64,000 bases of DNA from Cylicocyclus nassatus (GCA_958299035.1 CATQJL010000112.1:18513361-18577360), one strand, 5' to 3'; shown: positions 1 through 11,591, numbered from the stretch's first letter. Program-made: numbers and translations. The notes: a model not told the origin generated them from the sequence alone.

Positions 1-1535
1 AATTGCTCTCGATTAGCAGGATTTTCATTCAGCTAAAAAGAGAAGGTTACAAAACCCATGTTCATGACTTTCCGTCTTTTCTGCGACGTTTCTAGGCTTT
101 TTTAAGCGTGCTCAAAAATTGCAAAATTAAGACAATTCTCTTTATTTGCTCCTCACTCTCGATCTTTTTCGTTTTAATTCAGAAAGGTACCACTGTAATG
201 CGCAAAATTTTCTATAACAAATAAAAATACTTCCAGAATTTTTTGTGATCCAGCTCGAAAAATGCCAATCTTGACTGATTTCATTCAACTGCTTGTAACT
301 TTCAAAGTTTCTCAAATTAATTCATGGCTGAGGAACTGCTGTAAAGAGCATGGATTCCTCTTTCGAATCGATATAATATCAACAAAATCCATCGAATGGC
401 GAGGAAGTTATGGTTTCTTGAAAATGGTGCGCAAGAACTTTCGGACCAACCTAATACATGCAAAAAAATTTAGTCTCTTTTTGAAGATAGCATCGTCAAA
501 ACACCGTAGGTGATGCGTAGATCTCATTATGATTATCCATGTTTTTTTTACAACAAATTACAAAACACGAGAAACACTAACGGCTGGTACGAGAACAATC
601 AGAAAACGAGCGGCTAAACGGTGTAAATGTTGATTTGTACACCGAAAAAACAAAAAATAAAACGCACACTATTGCATGATGTTGACCTCTTGAATTCCGT
701 TGTTTAATGTGGGGTCAACTGAATGTACCCTTCAGCTTTTGTTTGAATTCAAGAGAAGGGTATGTGTCGTGTCGGGGTAATGCGTCGGCTTGGTGTAGAA
801 CGGTGCACCTGGTGCATAATCAAAAATACACTCCTTGATAGCTCTGACCCGATCCAGGTTAATGTACTCTTCGGCTGCAACCTCATGCAGAAGGTACTTG
901 GCCTCATCAACGGCATATTTTTCGGGCGCCTGTAGTTTTTATCCATTTCATGCCAAATTTCAGACTTGAATAGTTTCTATTAGTTGGTTGCGATATGTGA
1001 AAAATGTTATTATCGGTTACTTATTTGATTTTGTCACCTTGCTCTTCGGAAGATGGTGGAAGCTTCTTAGTGTTTGAAATGGCAGAAAATTTGCCCAGCT
1101 GGAATGAGTTAAGGGTATGCTCGTTTAACTAGAAGAAAATAAAGAACCCCTTTTCATGACTCAATTTCCCTTCCTTCCGGCTTCCCCATCTCCCATCCCC
1201 TATTGTCAAATGTTTATTCGACAAAACTTCTGTTTTTGGAAAGGCTTTTCTAAAGTGCGCAGAATTTCCGCATGCACTTATTCTACTACTTTCAACTGTG
1301 CCTAGTCATCCCACCTTTGAGTTTAAGATTGAAGTATCGTTAAACTGAGTGAGGTGGCCTTAACTCTCCAATTTCTTCCTTAGCTATTCCACTACTTTGT
1401 TCTCTCCACTGATCTTCAAACACAGAAAAGCGTCAGGCTTTTGTCAGTAAAGCTCAAAAATTTGAATAAAGTTTGTGACAGATTAGATATGCAGAAAAAA
1501 GCCCTGGCAGAGTGTAAATACTCCCTCCCCTTTAC
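1..1535. other. Stretch without a recognised gene
   Basis: Only short chance ORFs are present, with no splice-consistent exon chain, tRNA-like fold or transposon terminus that I could identify. The base composition is AT-rich and looks like ordinary intergenic or intronic DNA. Confidence 0.5.
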
Positions 1536-1901
1536 CAGTGGCGTACCCAGGATTTCGGCTCGGGGGGGGCGTGACAAAAATTTTTTTCTAAGGAAGGTGC
1601 GTGGCGTCAGCCACGCACTCCGAAAATTTTTTTGGGGTGCTTCTCAAAATTTTTCCGGGTCCCCGACCCCTAAAATCTGGAAAAAGGGGGCGTGGCGTCA
1701 GCCACGCCCCCGAAAAAAAAATTTTTATAAGGCTAAAATGAATTTTTAAAAAATTTTAAAAATTATTTTAATTATTTACAAGTAAAAACAAGTCACTTGC
1801 ACATTTTTATAACCCATGTAAGTAACTTTCAAAAATTTCGCGACCCGTTCTCGGGGGGGGGGCGCGCGCCCCCCCCGCCCCCCCCCCTCGGTACGCCACT
1901 G
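1536..1901. mobile_element. hAT-type MITE with 8-bp target duplication
   Basis: A 366-bp non-coding element has terminal inverted repeats CAGTGGCGTACC at the left and GGTACGCCACTG at the right. The identical 8-mer CCCTTTAC lies immediately outside both ends (1528-1535 and 1902-1909), the target-duplication length typical of hAT elements. Inside, a perfect GCGTGGC/GCCACGC hairpin occurs twice (near 1604 and 1690), and long G and C runs occupy 1850-1890. No transposase is encoded, so it would depend on an hAT transposase elsewhere. The superfamily call rests on target length and termini only. Confidence 0.85.
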
Positions 1902-1909
1902 CCCTTTAC

Positions 1910-2795
1910 GCTTCCTCTTCCCTACTCTATCAAACTTGAGTAACCTCAACGAAAACCGCAAAAAACTCTTCATGGCCGTTCTGAATGCTTCTTCGGCTAG
2001 AAACCCCAGTTCGTAATTTCTATCATTTTTGACAAAGGCCCGAATTCCCCTTCAGAAGTCAAAAACTAATTTTCTAAGCCAAAGTGCTCTCCATAGTTTT
2101 CTGAATCTCAATCTCTTCCCCCCTCATGCCTTTTCGAAAATCAGTTAGGCGGCTAAATTCCTGAGATTCTTGGCATTTAGGTTACAATGATTTAAATTTA
2201 CTGTACTTCTTCAGGGTGCTCTAATGGCAATTTGGTGGACTGGATGTGCTCCTCGCAATCTACCCATCTGCCGTATGGGGTAAATGTTTCTAATCGATGA
2301 TGCTACCATTGACGGGGTTTAGCTATCTGATAATTGCACTTTGTTTGGGGTGTCGATCAACACCATCTAAGACAGGCACAAAAATATGATGAGTCATCAC
2401 GCCGCTCCCCTGCACTGGCACGCAACGAACTTGTGACGTCTAGTCCCATGGCTGCAGAGGAGAGGGGGCATGTTACAGAATCGCGCTCAGTCACTTGCGC
2501 TTTATTTTAGTCGAGATAACCGATGTGCTGTAAAATTGTGCCGAGGATATTTATGGCACTGCTAAACATGTTCATCTTAGAAATTAGTGAAATCACAGGG
2601 TATCGAATATTCGATGAACCGCTGTTCGGGAGCTGTTCATCGAAAAACTCACAACTCAATCGTTTTGTCGAAGACATCTCTAGCAGTACCAAATAGACGA
2701 CTTTGAAATCAAGGGGCGATCTCCTGCGGATCGCCCCTGAGATCACATGAAACCGTGAAAATCTCGGCTTGTATGGCAATGTTCTGCTATCCATT
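1910..2795. other. Non-coding stretch with one perfect hairpin
   Basis: No gene is recognised. The one structured item is a 9-bp perfect hairpin (GGGGCGATC at 2713-2721, GATCGCCCC at 2729-2737, 7-nt loop). Confidence 0.4.
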
Positions 2796-2798
2796 ATA

Positions 2799-3025
2799 GG
2801 TCTAAGGCATAACTCACGCGATCTCAGTCGTCACTGCACGATTAGGCACACAAGCGACTGTTCGTAATTAGTCGTTCATTTGAACAGGACCTGATTCGCT
2901 TGCAAGTACTTACAAAAGCTGCGCGCCTATGCATTTAAAAACCGCCCACGACGAATCTGCGAAATTCTGGCAGGATGCCAGCGGGGTCGCGATTTGGTCA
3001 AATCGCGTGAGGCATGCCTTAGGCC
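2799..3025. mobile_element. TIR MITE, family B, copy 1
   Basis: The ends are imperfect inverted repeats about 24 bp long: GGTCTAAGGCATAACTCACG at the left, and the complement of GGCCTAAGGCATGCCTCACG at the right. ATA lies just outside both ends and may be a 3-bp target duplication. No coding capacity. Related, more degraded copies lie at 12709-12932 and 54061-54160, which supports a mobile family. The superfamily is not assignable; PIF/Harbinger-like is possible from the 3-bp target. Confidence 0.65.
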
Positions 3026-3028
3026 ATA

Positions 3029-4215
3029 CTTAGATAATATCTACTCCAAGACGAAGGCGGTCGCCCAAATAGGTTGAAGCGTGTCGCGCACGCGGCGCGC
3101 GGGCAACTGTCAGCCATGGAGCGTGCGCAGGCGCGGTCAGCGGTCATCCACGGAGCGCGCGCCGCACAGCAGCTAGCCGGCCGCGTTATTGGTGCTAATT
3201 TTTGCTGTTATTGTGAACTTCGATGACTGTACTCGTCCAGTGAGGTGAGTTTCCACTTCAACTTTTCTTTTTATGTGAAGTTTTGGTACTAGATTTGTAT
3301 GCTGACTATTTTTCATGACTTTGTATGCTGCATGCTTGCGCTATGTGTCTGCAGTCCGTTGCTTGTGTGCGCTCCTTGTTCTTCATTGCTCTCCTTGCTT
3401 TTCGTTTCTTTTTTCAGTCTCCTTTGTAAGCTTTCTGTTTGTTGTGAATGTTTTTATTGCATTGCTGTGTGAATGCTCGTGAGCAGAGGCAGATTTGTTT
3501 TCCCACAGCCCTGTCTCTTGACCCTGCATGCTCTCTGTCCTCACCAGTGCTTGTAAGAGCTGTGCATCTTCATTTTTGCTTCTTTGTGAGAAAGCAAAAC
3601 CCTAGATAGCGTGGCTATCAAGCAATTTTGTTCTAATGCATGCTAAAGAGATACGAATGTTATTTCAGTGCGATATATAGTAATCGACAAGGTGAGTCTT
3701 TCCTTACCTCAGTCTATCGATTTTTTTTTGATTTCTTGATTCATTGCTTACCTTACGCGCACTTGCGCATGTTACAATTCTTTGGTTAGAAAGGATTTAT
3801 TTGTGAAGAGTTGATTGATCCTTCAGAAATTAGACTAATCGTTTAGTGAGCTCATGATCAACTTAAAGTGTAGCTATGAGGTGGATAGGTGCGAAACTAG
3901 GAGACCTACAAGTATCTAACATGCAAGCAGATATAGCGAAAGACAAATAAGTGGTGGAAGTAGTAGATTGAGCATCATGTTGATTGTTTTCCTTTGAAAG
4001 GCGCATTGAAGTGAGAATGATTGTGCTATGATGAAAGAAAGTGAGTAATTAGACCGAGGAAACTAGCTTAATATGTCAAATAAGTATATGATCTCAAATG
4101 TAGTCTAAAGGCCTAGAGCGCTCCAAGCTTCTTCGATGTCGCTAACATCGCTAACATCGCTAGAAGATTCCAAACCCTATGAGACACGACTCTTGAGTTA
4201 TTTTGTGCTAAGTTA
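3029..4215. other. GC-rich then AT-rich stretch without a recognised gene
   Basis: A CpG-rich segment lies at about 3070-3190. It is followed by two donor-like sites (AG/GTGAGT near 3244 and 3691) that could belong to untranslated exons, but I found no coding frame connected to them. It sits downstream of the minus-strand transposase gene. No terminal inverted repeat belonging to that gene was recognised here. Confidence 0.35.
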
Positions 4216-6172
4216 TCAGTGAGTCTTTCTTACTTGGCTATTTTCGAGGTCGATAGCGATTTTTTCCCTTGCTGCCTCCTCTTCATGCACAACGTGAGCA
4301 ACCCAATCATGACATAACGATTGTGGCACGTTACTTATCCACTGCAGCGCTCTCTGTTTCACCTTCAAAAAGACTTACATTGACAAGCTTTTGTTCAGTC
4401 ACCTATACCGTTTGTAGGGTGTCATTGTGCTTTCCGAGCTTGGTGAGATAGTCCTTCATTCGACCCCAACACATTTCAATCGGGTTGAAGAAATAGTGGA
4501 AAGGCGGTAGCCTTACCACTATTGCTCCCACCTCGGCACAAATATTCTCAGCAGCATATTTGCGCAAAGCGTATCGACCGCCGCGACTGGATATAAATCT
4601 CTCGAGCTGGAAAGAATAGGGTAGTTTAGCTGCTAGATGGATGAACTGAATTGAATATAAGTCACTTGTGCTACAAGATCTTGCTTCGTAGGATTTAGAG
4701 GCACCGTAACGTGTTGCGACCGCAAATAATCTTCTATAACCGCCTTTGTGCAGGACCTGGTGGGTATCTGAATTATATGATTGGTTTCGTTAAGCGTTTT
4801 ATCGGGAGTAGACCTTTTCTAATTGTCGAGAGTGATAGGCCGCGTTATCCATCACTAAGCACAAACGACGGGCACCAGCAACACTCTGCATTTTGGGCAG
4901 TGATTCCCTCATCCATTTCTCAAAGACTTCGTGGTCCATATCCTGATGATAGTCCCCGACTGCATCGCGGCCACTGATGATAATTTTGGTGCAGCCGGGT
5001 ACTATTCCACTCTCAGTCATGGCGCTGATGACAATCGCCCTTTTTCCCTTGTCTTTAGTAGCAGTTTTTCCGTGGGAAAAATGCTGAAAGACCGATTCTG
5101 GGGCGAAGCGCGGTATGTTCGTGTCGACCCATCCCCTAGCCTTTGACATGCAATCGTATATCCACGTTTCATCGAGGTATACAATGCAGCAGTTGCTGCT
5201 CCTGGCTTGTGCAATAGCATCGAGATACGTGGATCTTCTGCTGACGAGATCTGGACGTTCAAAAATGTACCTCTGGCCGGCGTTTCTTCTGTATGCGAAT
5301 CCGAGCCCTTTCAGCAGGTAATAGAAGGTTGTCTCTGATAAGTCAAAGGTGGGATGGACTTGTTTCAGCTCATCCAGAATCTCTGCCACTGTTACATGCT
5401 TTTCTTGCCTAAACTTCTGATGCATGAATTGCCTTATGGTGTCTCCCCATTCGTCCCCGTGTACTTCAAGAGCCTCAATCGTGCGTTGTTTCGAGGACAT
5501 TGCAACAGGCGCGATGGTACGGGGGATGGCTTTTCTACTCAAATCGGTCTCAGCTTTGAGGCGTTGTACTGTGCGATGACCGATTCCGCACGCGATGCCT
5601 GTCAGCTTTGCAGGAAAGTCAAAGATGGTCCATCTAGCTGCCTTGCCTAAGCGGCGCTTCAGCTCTTCAAAGAACACTTCGACGTTGCCCACTATTGCTT
5701 TGCTCTTAGCGTCCAGTGATGCTCGACCTTTGTATTCAGCGTTACTCGAACGAAGTGGGCGAACTGGAGAGTAGCCTTCTTCTAGTGGCGTTGAGAACAT
5801 CTCAAATGTGAGACCTCTGATGGTGCTCTCCAAGTCGTTGACCGGATTCTAACAATCAAAGTATAAGATAGATGACAACGGAAACAGTTAAAGCTTACTG
5901 AAGTAGTAGGGAGACTTTCCGAAGATGTCCTTTGAGCAACCTCATCGCTTCTTGAGTGCTAAGATATCAAAGAACTTTCTTTGTGGACATTCAGCATGCT
6001 CAATTGTTATCCTATAGAGATTCAACTTACTGTGGGAGATGTGGGAGTATCATCTCTCAAGTTCTCTCTGCTCAAAAGTAGACGGCGAGCGATGGAAGAC
6101 TAGATAAACTAACATTTACGTCTACCAATGCTTAGTAAAGTAACTCACAAAGTTAGGAGTCGTTGAAGCCAT
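4216..6172 (-). CDS. IS630/Tc1/mariner-superfamily transposase, seven exons, apparently intact
   Basis: Exons on the minus strand are 6149-6172, 6031-6099, 5899-5958, 4814-5848, 4675-4767, 4409-4606 and 4216-4362. All introns are phase 0 and 46-72 nt long, and the spliced frame is open for 541 codons. The N-terminal part has helix-turn-helix-like segments (around RTVQRLK and [11 protein letters not shown]). The DDE domain shows YLDETW (first Asp), LVMDNAAYH (second Asp) and [13 protein letters not shown] (catalytic Glu) about 85 residues after the second Asp. That long spacing separates it from classical DD34E/D families and resembles the DD82E 'Sailor' group. The tail ends [12 protein letters not shown], as in relatives. 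Such enzymes cut and join transposon ends in the nucleus. Intron 4 (46 nt) has a non-consensus GTCTAC donor; the alternative is a frameshift there. Intron 5 could start 9 nt later. No flanking TIRs were recognised, so either a transposon or a domesticated gene is possible. Confidence 0.8.
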
Positions 6173-6875
6173 AATGAAGACGATTTCGGCTAAGCAATAG
6201 TGTTACACTGCAAACCAAAATTTTGCCCACTTATAATCCAAAGCAACGAGCAGCGCAAGAGGTGAAGCTTGACTTAATTGCTTGGTAAGTTACACGACAG
6301 TCGTACAAAGCTCCTATCTAAGAGTTAGTGACCAGCGCCTTTCATGTTAAAACAAGTTCACGTTTACTGACCCCTACAACGTTCGCTTGCAGAGTAAGTT
6401 GAAGCCTCAGGCGACAAAAGAGAAGTAAGCTATCTATCAGCTTACTTATCTTACGATTTGCAACCAATTCATACTCGCCGTATGTCAGTCACTGGACGAG
6501 GCAATCAATCTGTTCCTATTTGACGCAGCAATCAGACCATTAGATGAATCAAAATGTAGTGATATGAAGATCAGTTTCAACATCCGCTGTGCTAGCCATG
6601 CCATACATGGATCACTTCCTGTAATGGAAGGAAACCAGAAGGGCATGACTAAGTTGAGCGGTGCACGCATAAGGAATGTAGGGGAGATTGATAAAAGCAA
6701 CGATTACAAACAGTCAGCACGATCTGATTTCTGAAGGATCGAAGACGGTATCGGTGAAAAACCATTCACGATACCGGACATGCTAATGTGTCAGGTTGTA
6801 GTTGTACCAGAATGATCGTCGGAAGGGAACACAAAAAGATAGTTGGATTAGTACTCTGCGTTGATACCACTGCTT
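6173..6875. other. Upstream flank of the transposase gene
   Basis: No gene is recognised. On the minus strand, a TATAAG-like sequence near 6235 and an AG acceptor-like site about 40 nt before the start codon could serve as promoter and 5' end, but neither is proven. The stretch runs into the assembly gap. Confidence 0.3.
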
Positions 6876-7375
6876 NNNNNNNNNNNNNNNNNNNNNNNNN
6901 NNNNNNNNNNNNNNNNNNNNNNNNNNNNNNNNNNNNNNNNNNNNNNNNNNNNNNNNNNNNNNNNNNNNNNNNNNNNNNNNNNNNNNNNNNNNNNNNNNNN
7001 NNNNNNNNNNNNNNNNNNNNNNNNNNNNNNNNNNNNNNNNNNNNNNNNNNNNNNNNNNNNNNNNNNNNNNNNNNNNNNNNNNNNNNNNNNNNNNNNNNNN
7101 NNNNNNNNNNNNNNNNNNNNNNNNNNNNNNNNNNNNNNNNNNNNNNNNNNNNNNNNNNNNNNNNNNNNNNNNNNNNNNNNNNNNNNNNNNNNNNNNNNNN
7201 NNNNNNNNNNNNNNNNNNNNNNNNNNNNNNNNNNNNNNNNNNNNNNNNNNNNNNNNNNNNNNNNNNNNNNNNNNNNNNNNNNNNNNNNNNNNNNNNNNNN
7301 NNNNNNNNNNNNNNNNNNNNNNNNNNNNNNNNNNNNNNNNNNNNNNNNNNNNNNNNNNNNNNNNNNNNNNNNNNN
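6876..7375. other. Assembly gap (500 N)
   Basis: Exactly 500 N bases, the usual placeholder for a gap of unknown size. The flanking repeat (family A) probably continues into it, because the 62-kb copy has another ~340 bp on that side. Confidence 0.99.
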
Positions 7376-8220
7376 AAGATCGTCCATTACTTTTATCGAT
7401 TTTATCGATTTCTTTTGTAAAGTTTGACCTGCGGGGCTGGGAGTTTGCACAGGGGGTAATCGAGCATGCAGATTACGAATACAATATTAGTTTTCAAGAT
7501 CATCCATTACTTTTATCGATTTTATCGATTTTTGAAAGTTTGAGCTAGGGGGCTGGAATTTGGCAGAGGGGTGTAATCGAGCATGCTGATCACCCCCCTT
7601 GGGGATGATCAGCATGCTCGATTACCCCCCTGTGCCAACTCCCAGCCCCCTAGCTCAAACTTTGCAAAAAAATCGATAAAATCGATAAAAGTAATCAATA
7701 ATCCCGAAAACCAATATTGTATTCGGAATCCCCATGCTCGATTACCCCCCTGTGCGAACTCCCAGCCCCGTAGCTCAAACTTTGCAAAAAATCGATAAAA
7801 TCGATAAAAGTAATCGATAATCCTGAAAACCAATAATGTATTCGGAATCCCCATGCTCGATTACCCCCCTGTGCCAACTCCCAGCCCCGTAGCTCAAACT
7901 TTGCAAAAAAATCGATAAAATCGATAAAAGTAATCGATAATCCTGAAAACCAATATTGTATTCGGAATCCCCATGCTCGATTACCCCCCTGTGCCAACTC
8001 CCAGCCCCGTAGGTGAACTCAGCAAAAAAATCGATAAAAATCGATAAAATCGATATCGATCGATGACGAAAAGTAGCCTATGACACCCGCCGGGGCCCGA
8101 AGTGTATGTGTGCCAAGTTTGGTCCGGATCGGTTCAGAAATGGAATTTTCTATTCGGAACATACGTACACACATACGTACATACATACAGACAAACAGAC
8201 ATTCAGCTTTATATATAAGA
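7376..8220. mobile_element. Dispersed repeat family A, copy 1 (left end in gap)
   Basis: The element ends in a tract of ACAGACA-type repeats followed by TTCAGCTTTATATATAAGA. Preceding it are a TCGATAAAATCGATAAAA-rich region and head-to-head arms meeting at a palindromic centre near 7595. It closely matches 62360-63229, including the centre. No ORF has recognisable homology; the open frames are by-products of the repeat. The termini and the apparent A/T insertion site without duplication suggest a Helitron-like element, but TC...CTRR ends are absent, so the class is open. Confidence 0.7.
7608..8035. repeat. ~120-bp tandem repeat inside family A copy 1
   Basis: The motif ATGCTCGATTACCCCCCTGT recurs at about 7614, 7734, 7853 and 7973, a period of 119-120 bp. 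Each unit carries an ATCGATAAAATCGATAAAA block. An inverted partial unit lies at 7376-7590. The same array with the same period occurs at 62600-63030. Confidence 0.85.
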
Positions 8221-9141
8221 TAGATTCTACTCAAACAAAATTCGCATTCCAATTCTCGTTAAATTGCTCTGTCCAGAGGAAGCAAACAATGTTCAACTTG
8301 TCTGCAGCAAAAGCCGCAAGAGCAACCGAAGTTATTTAACCAAACTAAGATATTGGTTAAATTTTTAATCTTTCAGGATTGCAAGCTTAAACGATTACTT
8401 CAGCAGCAGCACGTAGAAGTTTAGTCCAGCAAGAGTACCTAGAATTGCTAGTCATGAAGTTTTACAGTCTGGTTGCTGGTCAAGAGAAAGTGCAACATAC
8501 TATCTAGTTCGGCAGGATTTCAAGCCGGGTCCGAGGCAGAAACCCAACTGGTGTATCCACACCAGAAGACATGCAACGCTATCTCAGAGGAAGTCTACCA
8601 GTATTGAGGAATTTCTTTATTTGAAGCAGCCGCTTCACTGTGTTTCGGAAAACCTTTGCAGGCCCGTATGTATTGCCCCACTGTGGGCACCTGTTCTAAT
8701 TAGGCGAATCTATTTTATTATATGAATGAAATGCTTCTTTAATTGCTTGAGTCCTCTGACTTGATGAATCTTGTCGATTTTTTGGATTGTAACGATTTAC
8801 GTCATGCACAGTCGGATATGATCAATACGAAAAAACGGTAATCTTGATCAATATTTCCGAGTCCAATTTCTTTTACTGTAGAGCCATTATCCTACACACG
8901 CGTATAAGGCGCATCTTTATCAAATTTTCAAGCGGGCCGCTCAGTCCATTGTTTTTCGGGAAGAAATCCTTATACGCATGATTCCCTTGAACAGTCTACA
9001 GTACACTACAGGAAGATTTGTTTGCAAAGGCGTTTAGCGAGTTTGAGTTGATCGATTTTAGAGAAAATTCCCCGCCTCTTGTACGTGAAATTAGAGTACA
9101 TCGTTACTATGTATGAGAGATCATGTGTATACTATATTTAC
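8221..9141. other. Stretch without a recognised gene
   Basis: No exon chain or repeat terminus is recognised. A small inverted pair, CGTATAAGG (about 8903) and CCTTATACG (about 8970), may mark a short MITE-like relic. Confidence 0.35.
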
Positions 9142-9145
9142 TTAA

Positions 9146-9303
9146 AGGCAGCGTCCAGGCAGATCTGGACCCATGGGGCTTTTACGTGGAAAGTACTTTT
9201 GGGGCCCTAACTACACTGCCCAAGCGACAGCTCAAGTAGTGCTGTAATGGCTGAGATATTCCCCTCGAAACTGGACCCCGCGACCGTGTTTCGCATGGAT
9301 CAT
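9146..9303. mobile_element. AGGCAG/TTAA MITE, truncated left half
   Basis: The left end is TTAA followed by AGGCAGCGTCCAGGCAGATC. The sequence follows the left half of the complete element at 22948-23277 and then stops near its palindromic centre. No coding content. Confidence 0.75.
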
Positions 9304-9727
9304 ACCCTCGATACATAGAGCCACGTACTCCGGTAACCTTCATTTTGAGGGCTATGAGGAAACATAACCTTCACCTGGAAAAAGCAGAAGTCATCCGGGG
9401 CTTCGCCCTGGATGTTATTATCCTGGTATATCGGAACGAATGTTAATGAAGCAAATATAGCGAATAATATCTCTAGCTTATCTCAGCGAAATCGAGAATT
9501 TGCGTTTTTATAGCCTTTTTTTACCTTTAAAAAGGTTTCTGTGGGATTTTCGCCAGAATTCAGAACAAAATTTCTTAGTTAATCTCTCATTTGAACAAAA
9601 TTGAGTTTCGGAAGTTTAGGAAAGCTATTGGAGCCAAATAAGTACGAGAAACTGCGCTTAAATCTTGCGGAGAGAGTCGCGCACGAAAACGCAGGTCTAT
9701 CTTATTAATGAGTGATTTTCAAAGCTT

Positions 9728-10022
9728 GGGACGTTGTCAGTTCTCGTCGTCGTGTCATGGCGATCAGAATGATATATAATGTTGCGGGGTTTCGTCGAGA
9801 CCCCACGGAGATCTACGACCAGAGCCAAATGCCCCGTCGGCTCTGGTCTGTCTCCGCTGCTCGTCTGCGTCTCCGCGCGTTGCGCGCTACCTCGCTACCC
9901 CAAACGCGGGGCGCGGGGCATTTGGCTCTGGTACCCTTTTCTTCGCTGTTTCGAACCCAATTTTAGCAAGCTATACATCAAAATGAAGCTCTTGATCTCT
10001 ATTTTCACGCTGACAACGTCCC
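9728..10022. mobile_element. Candidate TIR element with GGGACGTTGTCAG ends
   Basis: A 14-bp inverted pair, TGGGACGTTGTCAG and CTGACAACGTCCCA, bounds about 295 bp. Inside is an 18-bp inverted pair (CCAGAGCCAAATGCCCCG near 9819 and its complement near 9917). A third ACAACGTCCCA occurs near 10321, so the true right boundary is uncertain. No clear target duplication. Confidence 0.45.
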
Positions 10023-10629
10023 AGAAGCACATTTATTGATTTGAGCGAGAAATCCGGCAAAAACGTTGTTTTCGAAAATCTCTTGTTTTTCTCGTAGGTT
10101 AGCTATTTTCACGCGGTTTTTTCGTGCATTCTATAGATCTTGCTTCTATTCATAATGCAGACAACCACCCAGCCTTTATCTCTTCGATTATTGTGGAATT
10201 TTTTGCGAAAAATCGTAAAAAGTGCGTTTTTCTTTACCTTGTTCTATTCCTGTGTTTTCGCATCGATTTTTTTCCAGCTTGGGCGATTGTTGCTCAGAAC
10301 AATAAGCGCAACAATCCAGACAACGTCCCAGGAAACAGGAGCGTCAATGAGGGGGTAAAAATTCAAAGGACGCATCAAAAATCAAAACCCCGTATTGCGA
10401 ATTGCTGGTCCTGAAGCGAAAACTTGCACTTTGAAAAGCCGCGAAATGAAAGATTTTAAGCCTCATTGCAGCGTTTTTGTCCGCTTTTGAGCATTTTCTT
10501 TTGCTTTTTATATTCGTTTTATGTATTCTTTTCTTCTCTGATCTTCTATAACAACCTTCACTTTTTTACGAGGGCAGATGTTCAAACAACCTTCACTTTT
10601 GACGCCCTGTCTCCAGACTATCGAAGGTA

Positions 10630-10837
10630 TGGCATGGATTCATGGCGCAAAGCGTGGATCCTGGCGCGAAACTGCCATGAATCCATGCAAATACGTTCGC
10701 GGGGGCCAGTTTCGAGGGGAATAACTCAGCCATTAAAGCACTACCTGAGCTGCCGCTTGGGCAGTGTTTTAGTTAGGGCCCCAAAAGTACTTTCGACGTA
10801 AAAGCGCCATAGGTCCAGATCTGCCTGGACGCTGCTT
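10630..10837. mobile_element. AGGCAG/TTAA MITE, right half
   Basis: Matches the right half of the complete copy at 22948-23277, ending GCCTGGACGCTGCT followed by TTAA at 10838-10841. The left half is missing, as though copies 9146 and 10630 were two halves or separate deletions. Confidence 0.7.
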
Positions 10838-10841
10838 TTAA

Positions 10842-11470
10842 ATTAGCAAGAAGGCTTGTAATCGAATCAATAAAGTCCCATTCAAATAATCTTCTTACCA
10901 CATATTGACTCATCTCTATGGAATCTTTTAGCCAAAGAGGCATTTTGTTACTCGAAACTAAGCATGCAACATTCAGAAACATCAAACTTGCTAAAAGCAG
11001 ATGCTGTCATAATTTTTAAAAGTAGGAATTTCTAGACCATGTGTGGCGCAACTGTAAAGCCTGTTTAAATGTATTCGATACGAATTGGACACCAAGATAA
11101 AGATGGCAACCGATCTCTTGTTTGTTGATATTCGAATAGCACAATGAATGATTACTTCGTTCGTGACCTTCCCAAAATAGAGTGATTTTTTTCATTCAAC
11201 TTTCTTGACGCGAACCATTCGGTCTCTCATTAAGATCTGACGTGAGAGCAATGAGAACCGCATGACTGATGACAATTCTGAGGTTTGTACCAAATGTCAA
11301 CATTCGTCACTAACTATGTATATAAAAAACTTTTGCGACAGCGTTTAGCTCACTGATCATGATCAGTGATGGTGATCATTCCTGAAGAGACAAGCCTTGA
11401 GTATTTTGTGTATTTAGCGCGCTAAACAATAGAATCTCAGCTTATTTTCGAAAAGATCTTGCAGCGTACC
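10842..11470. other. Non-coding stretch with an 18-bp palindrome
   Basis: No gene is recognised. A perfect palindrome, CACTGATCATGATCAGTG, lies near 11351, with a TATATAA-like sequence about 30 nt upstream. A regulatory role is possible but unsupported. Confidence 0.35.
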
Positions 11471-11472
11471 CG

Positions 11473-11480
11473 TATATAAG
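11473..11480 (+). promoter_or_regulatory. TATA-box-like TATATAAG
   Basis: TATATAAG lies 26 nt before the ATG of a signal-peptide ORF (11507). The repeat-peptide gene at 13568 has the same arrangement, with TATTTAAG 27 nt before its ATG. Confidence 0.45.
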
Positions 11481-11506
11481 AAGTGTGAAAAGCGTAAAAG
11501 ACAAGT

Positions 11507-11563
11507 ATGCTCTCACTTTGCTTAGTTCTTCTTCTTATTTCGATTCTTCTGGTAACCGGTTAG
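11507..11563 (+). pseudogene. Orphan signal-peptide exon of a small secreted protein
   Basis: A short frame starts with ATG and encodes MLSLCLVLLLISILLVTG, a compact hydrophobic signal peptide, before a stop at 11561. Donor-like GT sites lie just before the stop (GTAACC at 11552, GTTAGA at 11560), so it may be the first exon of a two-exon gene like that at 13568. The expected second exon is not found: family A-like repeat sequence begins about 30 nt downstream. I infer a gene disrupted by repeat insertion; a chance hydrophobic ORF behind a TATA-like motif is the alternative. Confidence 0.4.
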
Positions 11564-11591
11564 AATGGAGATTTACTTATTTCAACATTAA

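Noticed and set aside
4799..4830. Frameshift at the end of the large transposase ORF
   Set aside because: A 46-nt intron with a TTCAG acceptor restores the frame exactly and fits the protein family better, so the gene is not scored as broken; the odd GTCTAC donor keeps some doubt.
7583..7997. IDFIDFFAKFEL-type repeat ORFs
   Set aside because: Same 120-bp tandem repeat as at 62.6 kb, read on the other strand.
7608..8035. CRISPR array
   Set aside because: The 120-bp units have no alternating unique spacers, and the genome is eukaryotic.
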